Of a stretch of DNA of 64,000 bases, positions 10,591 through 20,605 are shown piece after piece. How positions within the stretch are numbered: the first letter of the stretch is position 1; each line of letters opens with the position of its first letter. Origin of the DNA: Candidatus Rifleibacteriota bacterium (GTDB lineage: Bacteria > Muiribacteriota > Ozemobacteria > Ozemobacterales > Ozemobacteraceae); NCBI GenBank assembly GCA_905236675.1, contig CAJOND010000001.1, positions 62,001 to 126,000 of the forward strand. Direction: 5' to 3'. A model generated the notes under the pieces. It was not told where the DNA came from and did no database searches. It saw only the letters and a list, made by a program, of their open reading frames with translations. The position numbers and the translations under genes are program-made.

Positions 10591-13179
10591 TTACTTCTTT
10601 CCTTCGTAAGCGTTGATGAACATCTGCTTGATTTCGCTGATAAGCGGGTATCTCGGGTTAGCACCAGTGCATTGGTCATCGAATGCCATTTCGCACATTT
10701 CATCTAGGCTTTCATAGAACTTGTCTTCGCTGATGCCATATTCTTTTATGCTTGATGGAATACCTATTTCAGCTTTGAGTTTAGCAACAGCCTTTATAAG
10801 CAGTTCAACTTTTTCATCATCAGTTTCACCGCCAAGATTCAAATAATCGGCTACCCGAGCATATCTCCACTTGGCTTCAGGGTATTTATACTGTGGGAAT
10901 GCAGTTTGTTTGCTTGGTTTGTCAGAAGCATTGAATCTGATTACTTCTTCAATGAGCAAGCCGTTTGCTGTACCGTGAGCAATATGGTGAGCTGCACCAA
11001 GTTTGTGAGCCATTGAGTGGCATACGCCTAAGAATGCGTTCGCAAATGCCATACCAGCCATACAAGCGGCATGAGCCATTTTTTCTCTGGCTTTTACATT
11101 TGAAGCACCATCTCTATAAGCTTGAGGCAAATATTTGAATACCAGTCTGATTGCTTCAAGAGCAAGGCCATTAGTGAATTCTGAAGCCATTACAGAAACT
11201 CTTGCTTCAAGAGCATGAACAAGAACGTCTATACCAGAAGCAGAAGTAAGGCTCTTTGGCATATCAAGCATTAATTCAGCATCTACAATTGCCATATCAG
11301 GAGTTAATTCATAATCTGCTAATGGGTATTTGATTCCAGTGGATCCATCAGTAATAACCGCAAATGGAGTTACTTCTGAGCCTGTTCCAGCAGAAGTTGG
11401 GATACATACCATCATTGCTTTATCGCCCATATGCGGGAATTCATAAACACGTTTGCGGATATCCATGAATCTCATGGCAAGGTCATCAAACTTGACATCT
11501 GGATGTTCGTATAGCAGCCACATGATTTTTGCAGCATCCATTGGAGAACCGCCGCCTAAAGCGATTACTGTATCGGGTCCGAATGTTCTCATTTCTGCTG
11601 CGCCACGGCGGGCTGTTCCCAAAGTCGGGTCTGCTGTAACATCTGTAAATACTTTGTAATCAATATTGCAGTCGTCTAATACTTTTGTAACTTGTTCTAC
11701 AAAACCTTTATCAAAGAGGAACTTATCTGTAACTATATAAGCGCGTTTTCTGCCCAACTGCTTCAGTTCTTGAATAGCAGTAGCCAGACAGCCATATTTG
11801 AAGTAAACTTTTTCCGGAACTCTGAACCAAAGCATATTATCTCTCCTTTCGGCAACACTCTTTATATTCATTAAATGCTTAACTCCGACGTTTTCTGAAA
11901 CAGAGTTTCCGCCCCAGGAGCCGCAGCCCAGAGTAAGAGATGGAGCAAGCTTGAAATTATAAATGTCACCGATAGCGCCTTGAGAAGCTGGCATATTAAC
12001 GATAACACGAGAAGTTTTCATTCTTACGCCGAATTTGTCGATCTTGTCTTGAGCATTAACCTGGTCGGCATATAAAACTGATGTGTGGCCGATTCCACCA
12101 TGTTCTACAAGAACAGCAGCTTTTTCAGTAGCTTCTTCAAAAGTCTTTGCATGATACATAGCAAGAACAGGAGAAAGCTTTTCGTGGGCATAAGGTTCAT
12201 CAAGAGAAACATCTTCAACTTCTGCAATAAGAATCTTTGCTTTTTCAGGAACTTCTAAACCAGCTAATTTACCGATATTATAAGCTGACTGACCAACAAT
12301 CTTTGCATTAACACTGCCGTTTACGAGAATAACCTTGCGTAAGGCTTCGGCTTCATCAGCATTTAGAACATAAGCGCCACGTTCAATGAATTCCTGTTTG
12401 ATTTTGTCATATATGGAATCAAGAACTATAACAGACTGTTCTGAAGCACAAATCATGCCGTTATCGAAACTCTTGGAAAGGAGAATAGAATTGACGGCCA
12501 TTTTTATATGGGCGCTTTCATCGATAACTGCTGGAGTATTCCCAGCACCAACGCCGATAGCAGGCTTGCCGGATGAGTAGGCGGCTTTGACCATGCCAGG
12601 ACCGCCAGTAGCTAGAGTGAGATCTAATTCTCTCATAACCATCTGAGAAAGTTCTGTAGAAGGTTCGTCTATCCAGCCGATGATGTTTTCTGGAGCTCCT
12701 GCAGCTACTGCTGCATCAAGAATAGTTTTTGCTGCTGCAATTGTGCTTCTCTTAGCCCTTGGATGAGGAGAGAAAATCATACCGTTGCGGGTTTTAAGAG
12801 CAAGCAATGACTTGAAAATAGCTGTAGATGTTGGGTTTGTAGTCGGAACTATTGCTGCGATTACGCCTATTGGTTCGGCGATTTTCATAATGCCGAATGC
12901 TTCGTCTCTTTCGATGATTCCGCAGGTCTGTGCGTCTTTATACTGATTATAAATATATTCTGAAGCAAAATGGTTCTTGATAACCTTGTCTTCGACAATA
13001 CCCATGCCAGTTTCTTCAACTGCGAGCTTTGCAAGAGTAATTCTAGCGTTGTTCGCTGCTATAGCAGCGGCTCTGAATATTTCGTCAACTTTTTCTTGAG
13101 TAAAAGTTGAATAAATCTTTTGGGCAGCTCTGACTTGAGCAATTTTTTCTTGTAAAGATTCTGCAGAATTTACAGTCAT
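10591..13179 (-). CDS. adhE: Bifunctional acetaldehyde-CoA/alcohol dehydrogenase
   Basis: N-term aldehyde dehydrogenase (PTTNPTSTAIFKSL, FDNGMICASEQSVIV) fused to Fe-ADH (GGGSPMDAAKIMW, GTGSEVTPFAV, HSMAHKLGAAHHIAHG). Confidence 0.98.
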   Translation of the reverse strand: MTVNSAESLQEKIAQVRAAQKIYSTFTQEKVDEIFRAAAIAANNARITLAKLAVEETGMGIVEDKVIKNHFASEYIYNQYKDAQTCGIIERDEAFGIMKIAEPIGVIAAIVPTTNPTSTAIFKSLLALKTRNGMIFSPHPRAKRSTIAAAKTILDAAVAAGAPENIIGWIDEPSTELSQMVMRELDLTLATGGPGMVKAAYSSGKPAIGVGAGNTPAVIDESAHIKMAVNSILLSKSFDNGMICASEQSVIVLDSIYDKIKQEFIERGAYVLNADEAEALRKVILVNGSVNAKIVGQSAYNIGKLAGLEVPEKAKILIAEVEDVSLDEPYAHEKLSPVLAMYHAKTFEEATEKAAVLVEHGGIGHTSVLYADQVNAQDKIDKFGVRMKTSRVIVNMPASQGAIGDIYNFKLAPSLTLGCGSWGGNSVSENVGVKHLMNIKSVAERRDNMLWFRVPEKVYFKYGCLATAIQELKQLGRKRAYIVTDKFLFDKGFVEQVTKVLDDCNIDYKVFTDVTADPTLGTARRGAAEMRTFGPDTVIALGGGSPMDAAKIMWLLYEHPDVKFDDLAMRFMDIRKRVYEFPHMGDKAMMVCIPTSAGTGSEVTPFAVITDGSTGIKYPLADYELTPDMAIVDAELMLDMPKSLTSASGIDVLVHALEARVSVMASEFTNGLALEAIRLVFKYLPQAYRDGASNVKAREKMAHAACMAGMAFANAFLGVCHSMAHKLGAAHHIAHGTANGLLIEEVIRFNASDKPSKQTAFPQYKYPEAKWRYARVADYLNLGGETDDEKVELLIKAVAKLKAEIGIPSSIKEYGISEDKFYESLDEMCEMAFDDQCTGANPRYPLISEIKQMFINAYEGKK

Positions 13180-13526
13180 TTTAGTCTCCCTTTTTTTTGT
13201 AGAGTTAAGAGATAAGAGGATAGAGATAAGAGAATTGTTTATTGCTCAACCTATCGAAAATTGGTAATAATTCGTAAGTTTACATCTTAAATAAAACTCT
13301 ATAATCTAGTCTCTTATCACTTCGGTAATTGAATAACTGAAGTCTGATTTTTAAGAATCTTTATTTCAGCCATTTTTAGATGAAAGGCAATTCATAATAA
13401 TTTAATTATTCCATTCCCGAAGCAATATATTAAATGATTTTCTAAGTATTCTAAACCAAAGAATACTTTTTTACAAATCATCTTATATTTGTGAATTTTA
13501 TCACAAACTTTGTCGAGATACAACTA

Positions 13527-13556
13527 AAAAAGAGCGATAATTTATTTGCTCTTTTT
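13527..13556. terminator. Intergenic hairpin AAAAAGAGC...GCTCTTTTT
   Basis: 9-bp perfect stem with T-tract. Confidence 0.5.
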
Positions 13557-13725
13557 GTAGCGGATAAAGTAGCGTATAAAATTGCAAAAGCGGTAACTTT
13601 GCGTAAATTCTTCTAAGTATCAATGATGGGGGAGCTTCATTAGCTCGCAATGACTACTTGTCTAGAAATGGTATTCAAAGGCTATAGAACCACCGAAGCT
13701 GTTGCGCTTGCCAGTGAAACCATTT

Positions 13726-13771
13726 AGGTAGTTATTGTAATAGGTTTTTGTTGTTCTAAAGCCCCTACTTA
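13726..13771 (-). repeat. Dispersed intergenic repeat shared with about 1245-1296
   Basis: Reverse complement aagtaggggctttagaacaacaaaaacctattacaataactacct vs aagtaggggctttagaacaataactacaaaaaccaactacaatgactact. Confidence 0.7.
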
Positions 13772-14030
13772 ATGACATTGGGTAAGAGATAAGAGGCAAG
13801 AGAATTGGCTTTAGCTGGAGGTTGTTTGTAATTTAACCAGCTTTTCTAAGCTGGAGTAGGTTTTTACGACTAACCTTTTTAGAGTGCAATAGAGAGGCCG
13901 AGCGGAGGGAGGAAATGAGAATTGGGAAATGAGAATTGAGAAATGAGAGATTATTTAAAATCAAATTGACCGAATAAAGAAAGCGTGGTAGGATTTTATT
14001 TCAACGCCAACTATAATTTGGAGTAAATCC

Positions 14031-14375
14031 ATGAGTCTTAGCATAAGTTGCAAATTTGAAAATAATGTATCAATCATTTCTATCGAAGGTGAAATAACAT
14101 TTGAAAATTCAACACAGCTTCGAGAACAAATAGATGCCGAATGTGAACAGGGCCACTACAATATTATAATAGACTTAATCGGGCTTAAATATATGAGTTC
14201 AGCAGGAATGGGTGTTTTAGTCCATGGTATAAAACAAACCAGGGCCAATAATGGTGATTTGAGACTAATAAATCTTAGTGAAAAAATGCATCGTGTATTC
14301 CTAATCACTCAGTTTACTCATCATTTTAAGGTTTATAACAGTTTGGAAGAAGCGATTAATTCATTTGCTTCATAA
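14031..14375 (+). CDS. STAS-domain anti-sigma factor antagonist
   Basis: IIIDLIGLKYMSSAGMGVLVHGIKQTRANNGDLRLINL. Confidence 0.9.
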   Translation: MSLSISCKFENNVSIISIEGEITFENSTQLREQIDAECEQGHYNIIIDLIGLKYMSSAGMGVLVHGIKQTRANNGDLRLINLSEKMHRVFLITQFTHHFKVYNSLEEAINSFAS

Positions 14376-14451
14376 AAAATCGAAGCTAGATTTCTATATA
14401 TTATAGCTAGATAGTTGTATTGTTTTATCCTCTTTAACTATTTCCCCAAAA

Positions 14452-14598
14452 GAGGCTGTCCGAAAACTAGGTTTTGGCTCCATATTTAGATTATTCTAAT
14501 TATTTTAAAAACCCCCTTAATCCCCCTTTACAAAAGGGGGCAAGAACATTACTCCATACATTGAATTTTTGAGAAATTCTTAGTTTTCGGACAAGCTC
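14452..14598. mobile_element. 147-bp MITE-like element with 18-bp terminal inverted repeats
   Basis: gaggctgtccgaaaacta ... tagttttcggacaagctc; reverse complement of the right end is gagcttgtccgaaaacta (2 mismatches); flanked by AAAA. Confidence 0.7.
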
Positions 14599-14626
14599 AA
14601 AAGGGGATAAGACAGATTTTTATTAA

Positions 14627-15373
14627 TTACTGAGCAGATTCCCAATATTTTCTGCGAGCTTCCATATAATGGGGGTTCAGTTTGATTGCCTGTCTGAACT
14701 GCTCCATAGCTTCATCAGCATCGCCTTTTTTGCGAAGAATAATACCTAAATGATAGTGAAGATCGGCATAGTCAGGGTGAAGCTTTAATAGTCTTCTATA
14801 TTCAGCTTCTGCCTGGTCTATAAGACCTAAATCAGAGAAAATTGCTCCGAAATCAATAGTAACACTGCTTTTTGTAAGTCTTTCAGACAGATTATCTTCT
14901 AAGACCTGTCTGTATTCTTTTAAAGCTCTAACTGACATTCCCTGGTCTTCGTATATTCTACCCATATAATAACGAGCTGCAGCATATTTAGGATTAATGT
15001 TCAAAGCATTGTTAAAACTGGATAAAGCTTTGTCGTAAGCTTTATGTTCATAGAAAACAAGACCAACATTAAAGTGTGCATCAGCAAATTTTGGATTTAA
15101 AGCTAAGACTGATTCATAAGCGGCAACTGCTTGATCTCTTTCTCCTAGTTCTCTATAAGAGTGGGCTAGATGCATAAAATAAACAGGATTTTTAGGATTT
15201 TTATTTACGGCTTTTACATAACAGAAAGTAGCTTTATCATACTGTTTTTTTAAAAAGAAAGCATTTCCAAGGTAAAATAGTTTTTCATGGTCATTGGGCT
15301 GCATACGTAAATGTTTTATGCAGGCATCAACTACTTCATCTAGCATTTCTTCATTATAAACAGTTTCTGGCAT
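14627..15373 (-). CDS. TPR-repeat protein
   Basis: Tandem 34-aa TPRs (AYESVLALNPKFADAHFNVGLVFYEHKAYDKAL). Confidence 0.9.
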   Translation of the reverse strand: MPETVYNEEMLDEVVDACIKHLRMQPNDHEKLFYLGNAFFLKKQYDKATFCYVKAVNKNPKNPVYFMHLAHSYRELGERDQAVAAYESVLALNPKFADAHFNVGLVFYEHKAYDKALSSFNNALNINPKYAAARYYMGRIYEDQGMSVRALKEYRQVLEDNLSERLTKSSVTIDFGAIFSDLGLIDQAEAEYRRLLKLHPDYADLHYHLGIILRKKGDADEAMEQFRQAIKLNPHYMEARRKYWESAQ

Positions 15374-15396
15374 TAGTAGCTCCTTTCTTATTATTT

Positions 15397-16119
15397 TTAA
15401 TCAGTAGACAATATTGATTTTAAATCTTTTGCCTGTTTAGTTCGGGGTTCCATATGTCTGAAAGTAGATTTGTCCGAAACATAGTTTTTTAAAACTTCTA
15501 AGCATTCATAGTTTCGTTTATCCAGACTTTCTCTAAGTTCCTGGAAAACTGGAGCTAATAGTTTCAGGCCTTCTTCGTCACTATCAAAACTATCTTTTGT
15601 AAAGAACCTGACTTTGTGTATTATGCCATTATCACGGCGGAAAGTATCTAATTCTGGTTCATCGAGCTTTTGTGATCTGACAGAATAATATCTTGTATCA
15701 AAAAAGTGTTGTCGTTCATAGTCATCAAAGAGAGTTGCGCCCCAAATATAAGGGCTTTTAAACATCCAAAGAGGGAAAACAGGACCGAGAATATTTTTCA
15801 TTGAATCTAGCAATTCGTAATTATATTCATCTTCGCGGACAGTAATAATCAGATTATTATTTTGTAATGCAAATGAACCACCATCACTGAAAACACCTTC
15901 AATTCTCGTTATTTTTTCAGGTTTAGGAATACTTAGTATAATCTTTTTAGTGCGTTCATTTACTGTTTTATATAGTTCATCAGGCCTATCTTCGAATTGA
16001 ACTAAAATATTTTCCACAGGGAAATCAAAAGCACGTTCTAGTGTGTTTTTGATAATTTCCCTGTCTTTGCGGTTACTGAAAAATATATGTGTTTCGATGA
16101 TAGGTGATTCGTTACTCAT
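15397..16119 (-). CDS. Hypothetical protein in an apparent operon with the TPR and PP2C genes
   Basis: 240 aa ORF, tightly packed, same strand. Confidence 0.75.
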   Translation of the reverse strand: MSNESPIIETHIFFSNRKDREIIKNTLERAFDFPVENILVQFEDRPDELYKTVNERTKKIILSIPKPEKITRIEGVFSDGGSFALQNNNLIITVREDEYNYELLDSMKNILGPVFPLWMFKSPYIWGATLFDDYERQHFFDTRYYSVRSQKLDEPELDTFRRDNGIIHKVRFFTKDSFDSDEEGLKLLAPVFQELRESLDKRNYECLEVLKNYVSDKSTFRHMEPRTKQAKDLKSILSTD

Positions 16120-16123
16120 TTTA

Positions 16124-17596
16124 TCACTCCGCCTTTAAATAGATTATACTATGATCTTCTTCAGGAAGTTCATCAATATTTTGATTTTTTATTTGTTTTA
16201 AAATATTCCTTAACATTTCATCGGCATTTTGTTCGGGTATTTTGTCTAAAATATTTTTTAGGTCTTCATTGCTGATACGTTCTAAACCTTTACCAGGGAA
16301 ATCAGTGATTCCATCGGTATGAAGAAGTATTCCATCGCCTGGCATTATATTGATAACCTGGTCTTTGTATGGTTCTGTTCCTTGGTTGAATAGGCCTAAT
16401 GGAATTCCAGTCTGCAGTTCTGGAATCTCTGCAAAACCGCTTCTTGTTCTATTTATTATAGGAATAGTGCTTCCTGCCATTGCTAAGGTGATTTGGCTGT
16501 CTTTTGAACGATATAGTATTGCAGTTATATCAACAAATAAATCTGGCATCAAATCAGAATTTAAATAACAAGAGATTTTGTTTAACAATTTAGCAGGACT
16601 TTGACATTCTTCGATAAAACATTTGATTATTAATTTAAGTCTGCTTATATACAAAGCGGCGTTTATTCCATAACCTGAGCATTTTCCTAAAAGAATCATT
16701 TGTTTATCGGTAGTAAGACGTATAATATCTAGAAAATCAGCTCTTTTTGCTGAAGGCAAAAAATGCATGGCAAAATCCCAACCGTTTAGAGCAGGAGAAT
16801 CGTTAGTTATCATCGATTCATAAAGATTTTCTCGTATAATTTCAATATCAGTTTTTATTTCTTCTGTTTTTCTTAATGGTTTGCCACTATCATTAAAGTC
16901 TTTGTGATCTTCAAATATCAGGGCAAGATTTTTACAAAATTCTGTAATTACTTTATCGTCTATATTAGAGAGTTTGCTACTGCCTAATTCAACGAATATT
17001 CCCTTAACATTAGAATAAAAATCAATAGTTAATATTTGTCCATGAATATTATTGCCTTGAACTATACTTATGGGTTTTAAAAGTCCACCAGACTTTTTTA
17101 GTGATTCATAATCAGTCAGAGCTTTTATTCTATTAGAAATATCAGAGATTAAAGGGTCTTCCTGTAATATTCTTTCCGGTTTATTGGTTGAATTAATTTT
17201 TAAACCTGTTAAATAGCTTATTTCATTATTGTCACAGCTAAAACATACAAAAGTTCTATTGGGAATGTTTTCAGACAATAATCTTAGTGCATAAAAAACT
17301 TTATGTGATAAATCCATTTTAGGATTAATGATATGAAGACCGTATTGGATTCTGGAAAGCTTTTCTAACTTAACATTTAAGTCTTTTATTTCTTTTAAAT
17401 TCTGATTAGTTATTTTTTCTGAAGTATAACTATAAATAACGAGACCGGCTAAAATAACAAAAACTGCGGCTGCCCATAAAGATGTTTTTATCACATTATC
17501 AAAAATGAAACCGCATAAAAAAATAATAAAACTGACTACCGATAAAGGTAGACAGTATTTTATCATAATTAAATTTTTGTTATTGCTTTCTAACAC
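16124..17596 (-). CDS. Membrane-anchored SpoIIE/RsbU-type PP2C phosphatase
   Basis: N-term TM pair; C-term DFLDIIRLTTDKQMILLGKCSGYGINAALY...MPGDGILLHTDGITDFPG. Confidence 0.85.
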   Translation of the reverse strand: MLESNNKNLIMIKYCLPLSVVSFIIFLCGFIFDNVIKTSLWAAAVFVILAGLVIYSYTSEKITNQNLKEIKDLNVKLEKLSRIQYGLHIINPKMDLSHKVFYALRLLSENIPNRTFVCFSCDNNEISYLTGLKINSTNKPERILQEDPLISDISNRIKALTDYESLKKSGGLLKPISIVQGNNIHGQILTIDFYSNVKGIFVELGSSKLSNIDDKVITEFCKNLALIFEDHKDFNDSGKPLRKTEEIKTDIEIIRENLYESMITNDSPALNGWDFAMHFLPSAKRADFLDIIRLTTDKQMILLGKCSGYGINAALYISRLKLIIKCFIEECQSPAKLLNKISCYLNSDLMPDLFVDITAILYRSKDSQITLAMAGSTIPIINRTRSGFAEIPELQTGIPLGLFNQGTEPYKDQVINIMPGDGILLHTDGITDFPGKGLERISNEDLKNILDKIPEQNADEMLRNILKQIKNQNIDELPEEDHSIIYLKAE

Positions 17597-17625
17597 ATTT
17601 AGACGACTACGGTTAAAGGGCTATT

Positions 17626-18066
17626 TTAAGCTGCACGATAATTTTCGTATGATCTTTCTGAAGTTTCTTCCAAATATTTACAATGATTAGTAAGTGCTTC
17701 AATAGCTAATGGATCTCCTATTTTAGCTAATGAATCGCCAGCAGCAAGGCTGACTTCTTCTCTTGGGTCGTTCAATGCTTCTATTAATGCTTCTACAACA
17801 GCTGTACCACGTCTTTCACCCAGTTGTATGCAGGCAATTCTTCTAACACGCCAATCCGGACTTTTTAATCCTTTTATATAACGCCAAGTCTGATCTACAG
17901 GTGTGACAGATGCTAAGGGAACTATTTTTCTCTTTTTTAAAGTTGTGGTTTTCTTAGAGGAGTTATCAAATTTGCCTGAAATAAAGTTATATATTTTTTC
18001 AATAGTAAACCAACCAAAGAAATAAATGATTGATAAAGCAAGAATCTTAATTCCAATTGTTAACAT
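17626..18066 (-). CDS. HEAT-repeat membrane-anchored protein
   Basis: DWRVRRIACIQLGERRGTAVVEALIEALNDPREEVSLAAGDSLAKIGDPLAIEAL. Confidence 0.8.
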   Translation of the reverse strand: MLTIGIKILALSIIYFFGWFTIEKIYNFISGKFDNSSKKTTTLKKRKIVPLASVTPVDQTWRYIKGLKSPDWRVRRIACIQLGERRGTAVVEALIEALNDPREEVSLAAGDSLAKIGDPLAIEALTNHCKYLEETSERSYENYRAA

Positions 18067-18180
18067 AATAAAGCCTCCAAAAATCTAACTATCTTAGTTA
18101 TCGGCTTATTATGTTAAAATATTATAGTGAAATAGCATGTATTACTTTTGGACAAATCATATAGTGAAATGACAAAATAA

Positions 18181-18972
18181 CTAAGTATGGGTTATAGCGT
18201 TATATATAGTCAGTGAATTATTTAATAGTTCTAACCTCTGATTTAAGTTAAGTTGTAATATTTGTGCTACAGGTTTAACAACGAAAAATTCATTTGATGC
18301 TTCAAATTCATAATAAAAGCCATTCCATGAAGGTCGTGGGGCAAAAAGAAAAGTTTTTTTTATTCGGGGGTCTGAAAAATATTTTTTTAACTCGTATTCA
18401 TTGGGACCACAAAGAAGAAGCTTTTTAGAAAAATCTTTGTCATCTAATTCAATTGTTTCATCTTCCATTCTCGAAATAAAAGATGTTTTGGGCTTTATAT
18501 GGAATCTTAGAAAAGAATAACCAGGTTTATTTAAAATACAAATTGTACATTTTCTTTTATCTATTCTAGAAATATATTCGACGTCTAAAATACTATAATT
18601 AATACCAGAACATTCTCCAAGCATTATATTGTTATAACTTATATATTTTTCTCCAAAAGTAATATAGAATTTTTCGTTAAGATTTGGTATTGATTCTTTA
18701 CTCAAAAAGTATTCCAACCCATTTTGTTCGCAATATCTTATAATGCTAACTATTCTTTTATGTTCATAAAATATATATGATATGTACACAAGAATACAAC
18801 AGAAAACTATTAAAATACCTTTTGGTAAATATTCTAAAGAATCATTTTTATAATATATAACTACTGTTATTATACATAGAACAATAAAAACTACCATACT
18901 TAAAATTAATTTAAATATGGTAGTAGTTTCAACAATTGATTCATCTATACTCTTAGAGTTGTGGGCATTCAT
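18181..18972 (-). CDS. Membrane protein, possible paralogue of 50225..51082
   Basis: Two N-term TMs; YCEQNGLEYFLSKESIPNLNEKFYITFGEK...LGECSGINYSILD. Confidence 0.6.
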   Translation of the reverse strand: MNAHNSKSIDESIVETTTIFKLILSMVVFIVLCIITVVIYYKNDSLEYLPKGILIVFCCILVYISYIFYEHKRIVSIIRYCEQNGLEYFLSKESIPNLNEKFYITFGEKYISYNNIMLGECSGINYSILDVEYISRIDKRKCTICILNKPGYSFLRFHIKPKTSFISRMEDETIELDDKDFSKKLLLCGPNEYELKKYFSDPRIKKTFLFAPRPSWNGFYYEFEASNEFFVVKPVAQILQLNLNQRLELLNNSLTIYNAITHT

Positions 18973-19002
18973 GGTTAATGTTATAAAACTCTAAGAATTG
19001 AT

Positions 19003-19707
19003 TTAGAATTTAACTTTGACAGGTTCATTTTTTTCTAGTTCATCCAAAACAAACTTCAATGCTTCTTTTCTAGATTCTTGAGGAGCCCAGACGTGACCGC
19101 CGATAAATTCAATCCATTTACATGTCCAATCACGTTTTTCCAAAAACTTTAAATCTTGTTGCATAAGTTTATAGTTGTAATCAGTGGTTCCTGCTATAAA
19201 TGCACAAATTTTGTTATGGGGGTATCTTTTACGGTTTTCACCCTTTAATGTTGATTCGTGTATATAGCCAACATTTGTTATTACTGCTGCAACTGTATCA
19301 GGGTGGAAAAAGCTGAACATATGTGAAGACATTCCGCCACCAGAGGAACCAACAGCAATAATTTTATTTAAATCTATAGGGTATTCTTTAGCAAAGTGAT
19401 TGTTTAAATCTTCTTTTATTATGCTAAGTTCATGACGAATATCCATGCCGTTTCGTATCACGTTGGAGGAAATAATAATACAGTTGTATTCATCAGCTGC
19501 TTCCTGCCATATGTTTATCAATTCTACCCCTCTGCCGCTAGGTGAAAAGCCGAACAATACTGGTCTTGGAACGTATGATTTTATTCCTGTCGGCAAATAA
19601 ACTTCGTAATTATCAGGGTTGAATTCTCTTGCGATTACATCTTGATTAACTAGAACAAAAGCTATAAGCAAAACAAAAAGCACATTAAATAAACCAAAAC
19701 GCTTCAT
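19003..19707 (-). CDS. Secreted alpha/beta hydrolase (PHB depolymerase/LpqC-like)
   Basis: Signal peptide; IAVGSSGGGMSSHMF nucleophile elbow; HVWAP. Confidence 0.7.
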   Translation of the reverse strand: MKRFGLFNVLFVLLIAFVLVNQDVIAREFNPDNYEVYLPTGIKSYVPRPVLFGFSPSGRGVELINIWQEAADEYNCIIISSNVIRNGMDIRHELSIIKEDLNNHFAKEYPIDLNKIIAVGSSGGGMSSHMFSFFHPDTVAAVITNVGYIHESTLKGENRKRYPHNKICAFIAGTTDYNYKLMQQDLKFLEKRDWTCKWIEFIGGHVWAPQESRKEALKFVLDELEKNEPVKVKF

Positions 19708-19802
19708 TTTAAAATATGCCTCGATTCTTTTAAAATTATCGAAATCATACTTTAATTTTACTAAATATATATTAATTATGAAACTATTTTTTATGAGTTT
19801 TA

Positions 19803-20605
19803 TTATAAGTATAATCCAAAACAGATTAAATTAAGAATAATGAGTATTACGAATGATATAACTAAAAATGGCGTTATATTAAACTTTTTATTTTCTATCT
19901 CTTTATCTTCTTGATAGACATCAAAAATGGAAATGCTTTTTTCTTCTAATCTTCCCGCTTCCAGATATAGTGTTTTTTCGCTATTACAATAAGCTAAATC
20001 TTTGTTTAAAAAATATGAAATATTTTCTGCAGTTTTCATACTGTCTATATAATCATCTTCAGAAAATCCAAAAGAATAAAAATTAACTACTTTATTATTA
20101 TTTAATAAAAAAGAAAGATAGTATTTATGATAACACTGAGTGTCAGTGTGTTCTTCAACTGGTAATCCTTCATATAATCCATATCTATCTCCAGGATTTT
20201 TTATTTGAGGAACTACGTTATTGCCTACTTGCATTATTTCATCAAAACTTATTATATTTTTTCTTCTCCTTATATTAAATACTTGATTTAAGTCGTAAAT
20301 AAGTCTGTTTTTAAAATCAATTACTTTATAAGTTGTTATATAATAATTTGCCAATAGGACTAAACCAAAAGTAAGAAATGTAATAAAAATGCTTTCTGTT
20401 CTTGTATATCTTTCTCTTAGTATATATACCAAAAGCATATTTAAAGCATAAGGGAATAAAAAAATATCATTAGTTTGATGTTTTTTGCAAAATCTGATTC
20501 TATTTCAAAGAGTATTTTGTCGTCTTTAATTTCTATTATTTTACTATTACTTTTATTTCTATTTAATAAAAAGTTAAAGCTATCATAGAGGGTATTATCT
20601 TGCAT
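19803..20605 (-). CDS. Membrane protein split over two frames: 20441..20605 (0 frame, 54 aa) and 19803..20438 (-1 frame)
   Basis: 0-frame MQDNTLYDSFNFLLNRNKSNSKIIEIKDDKILFEIESDFAKN; -1 frame after the A6C run reads HQTNDIFLFPYALNMLLVYILRERYTRTESIF. Confidence 0.55.
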
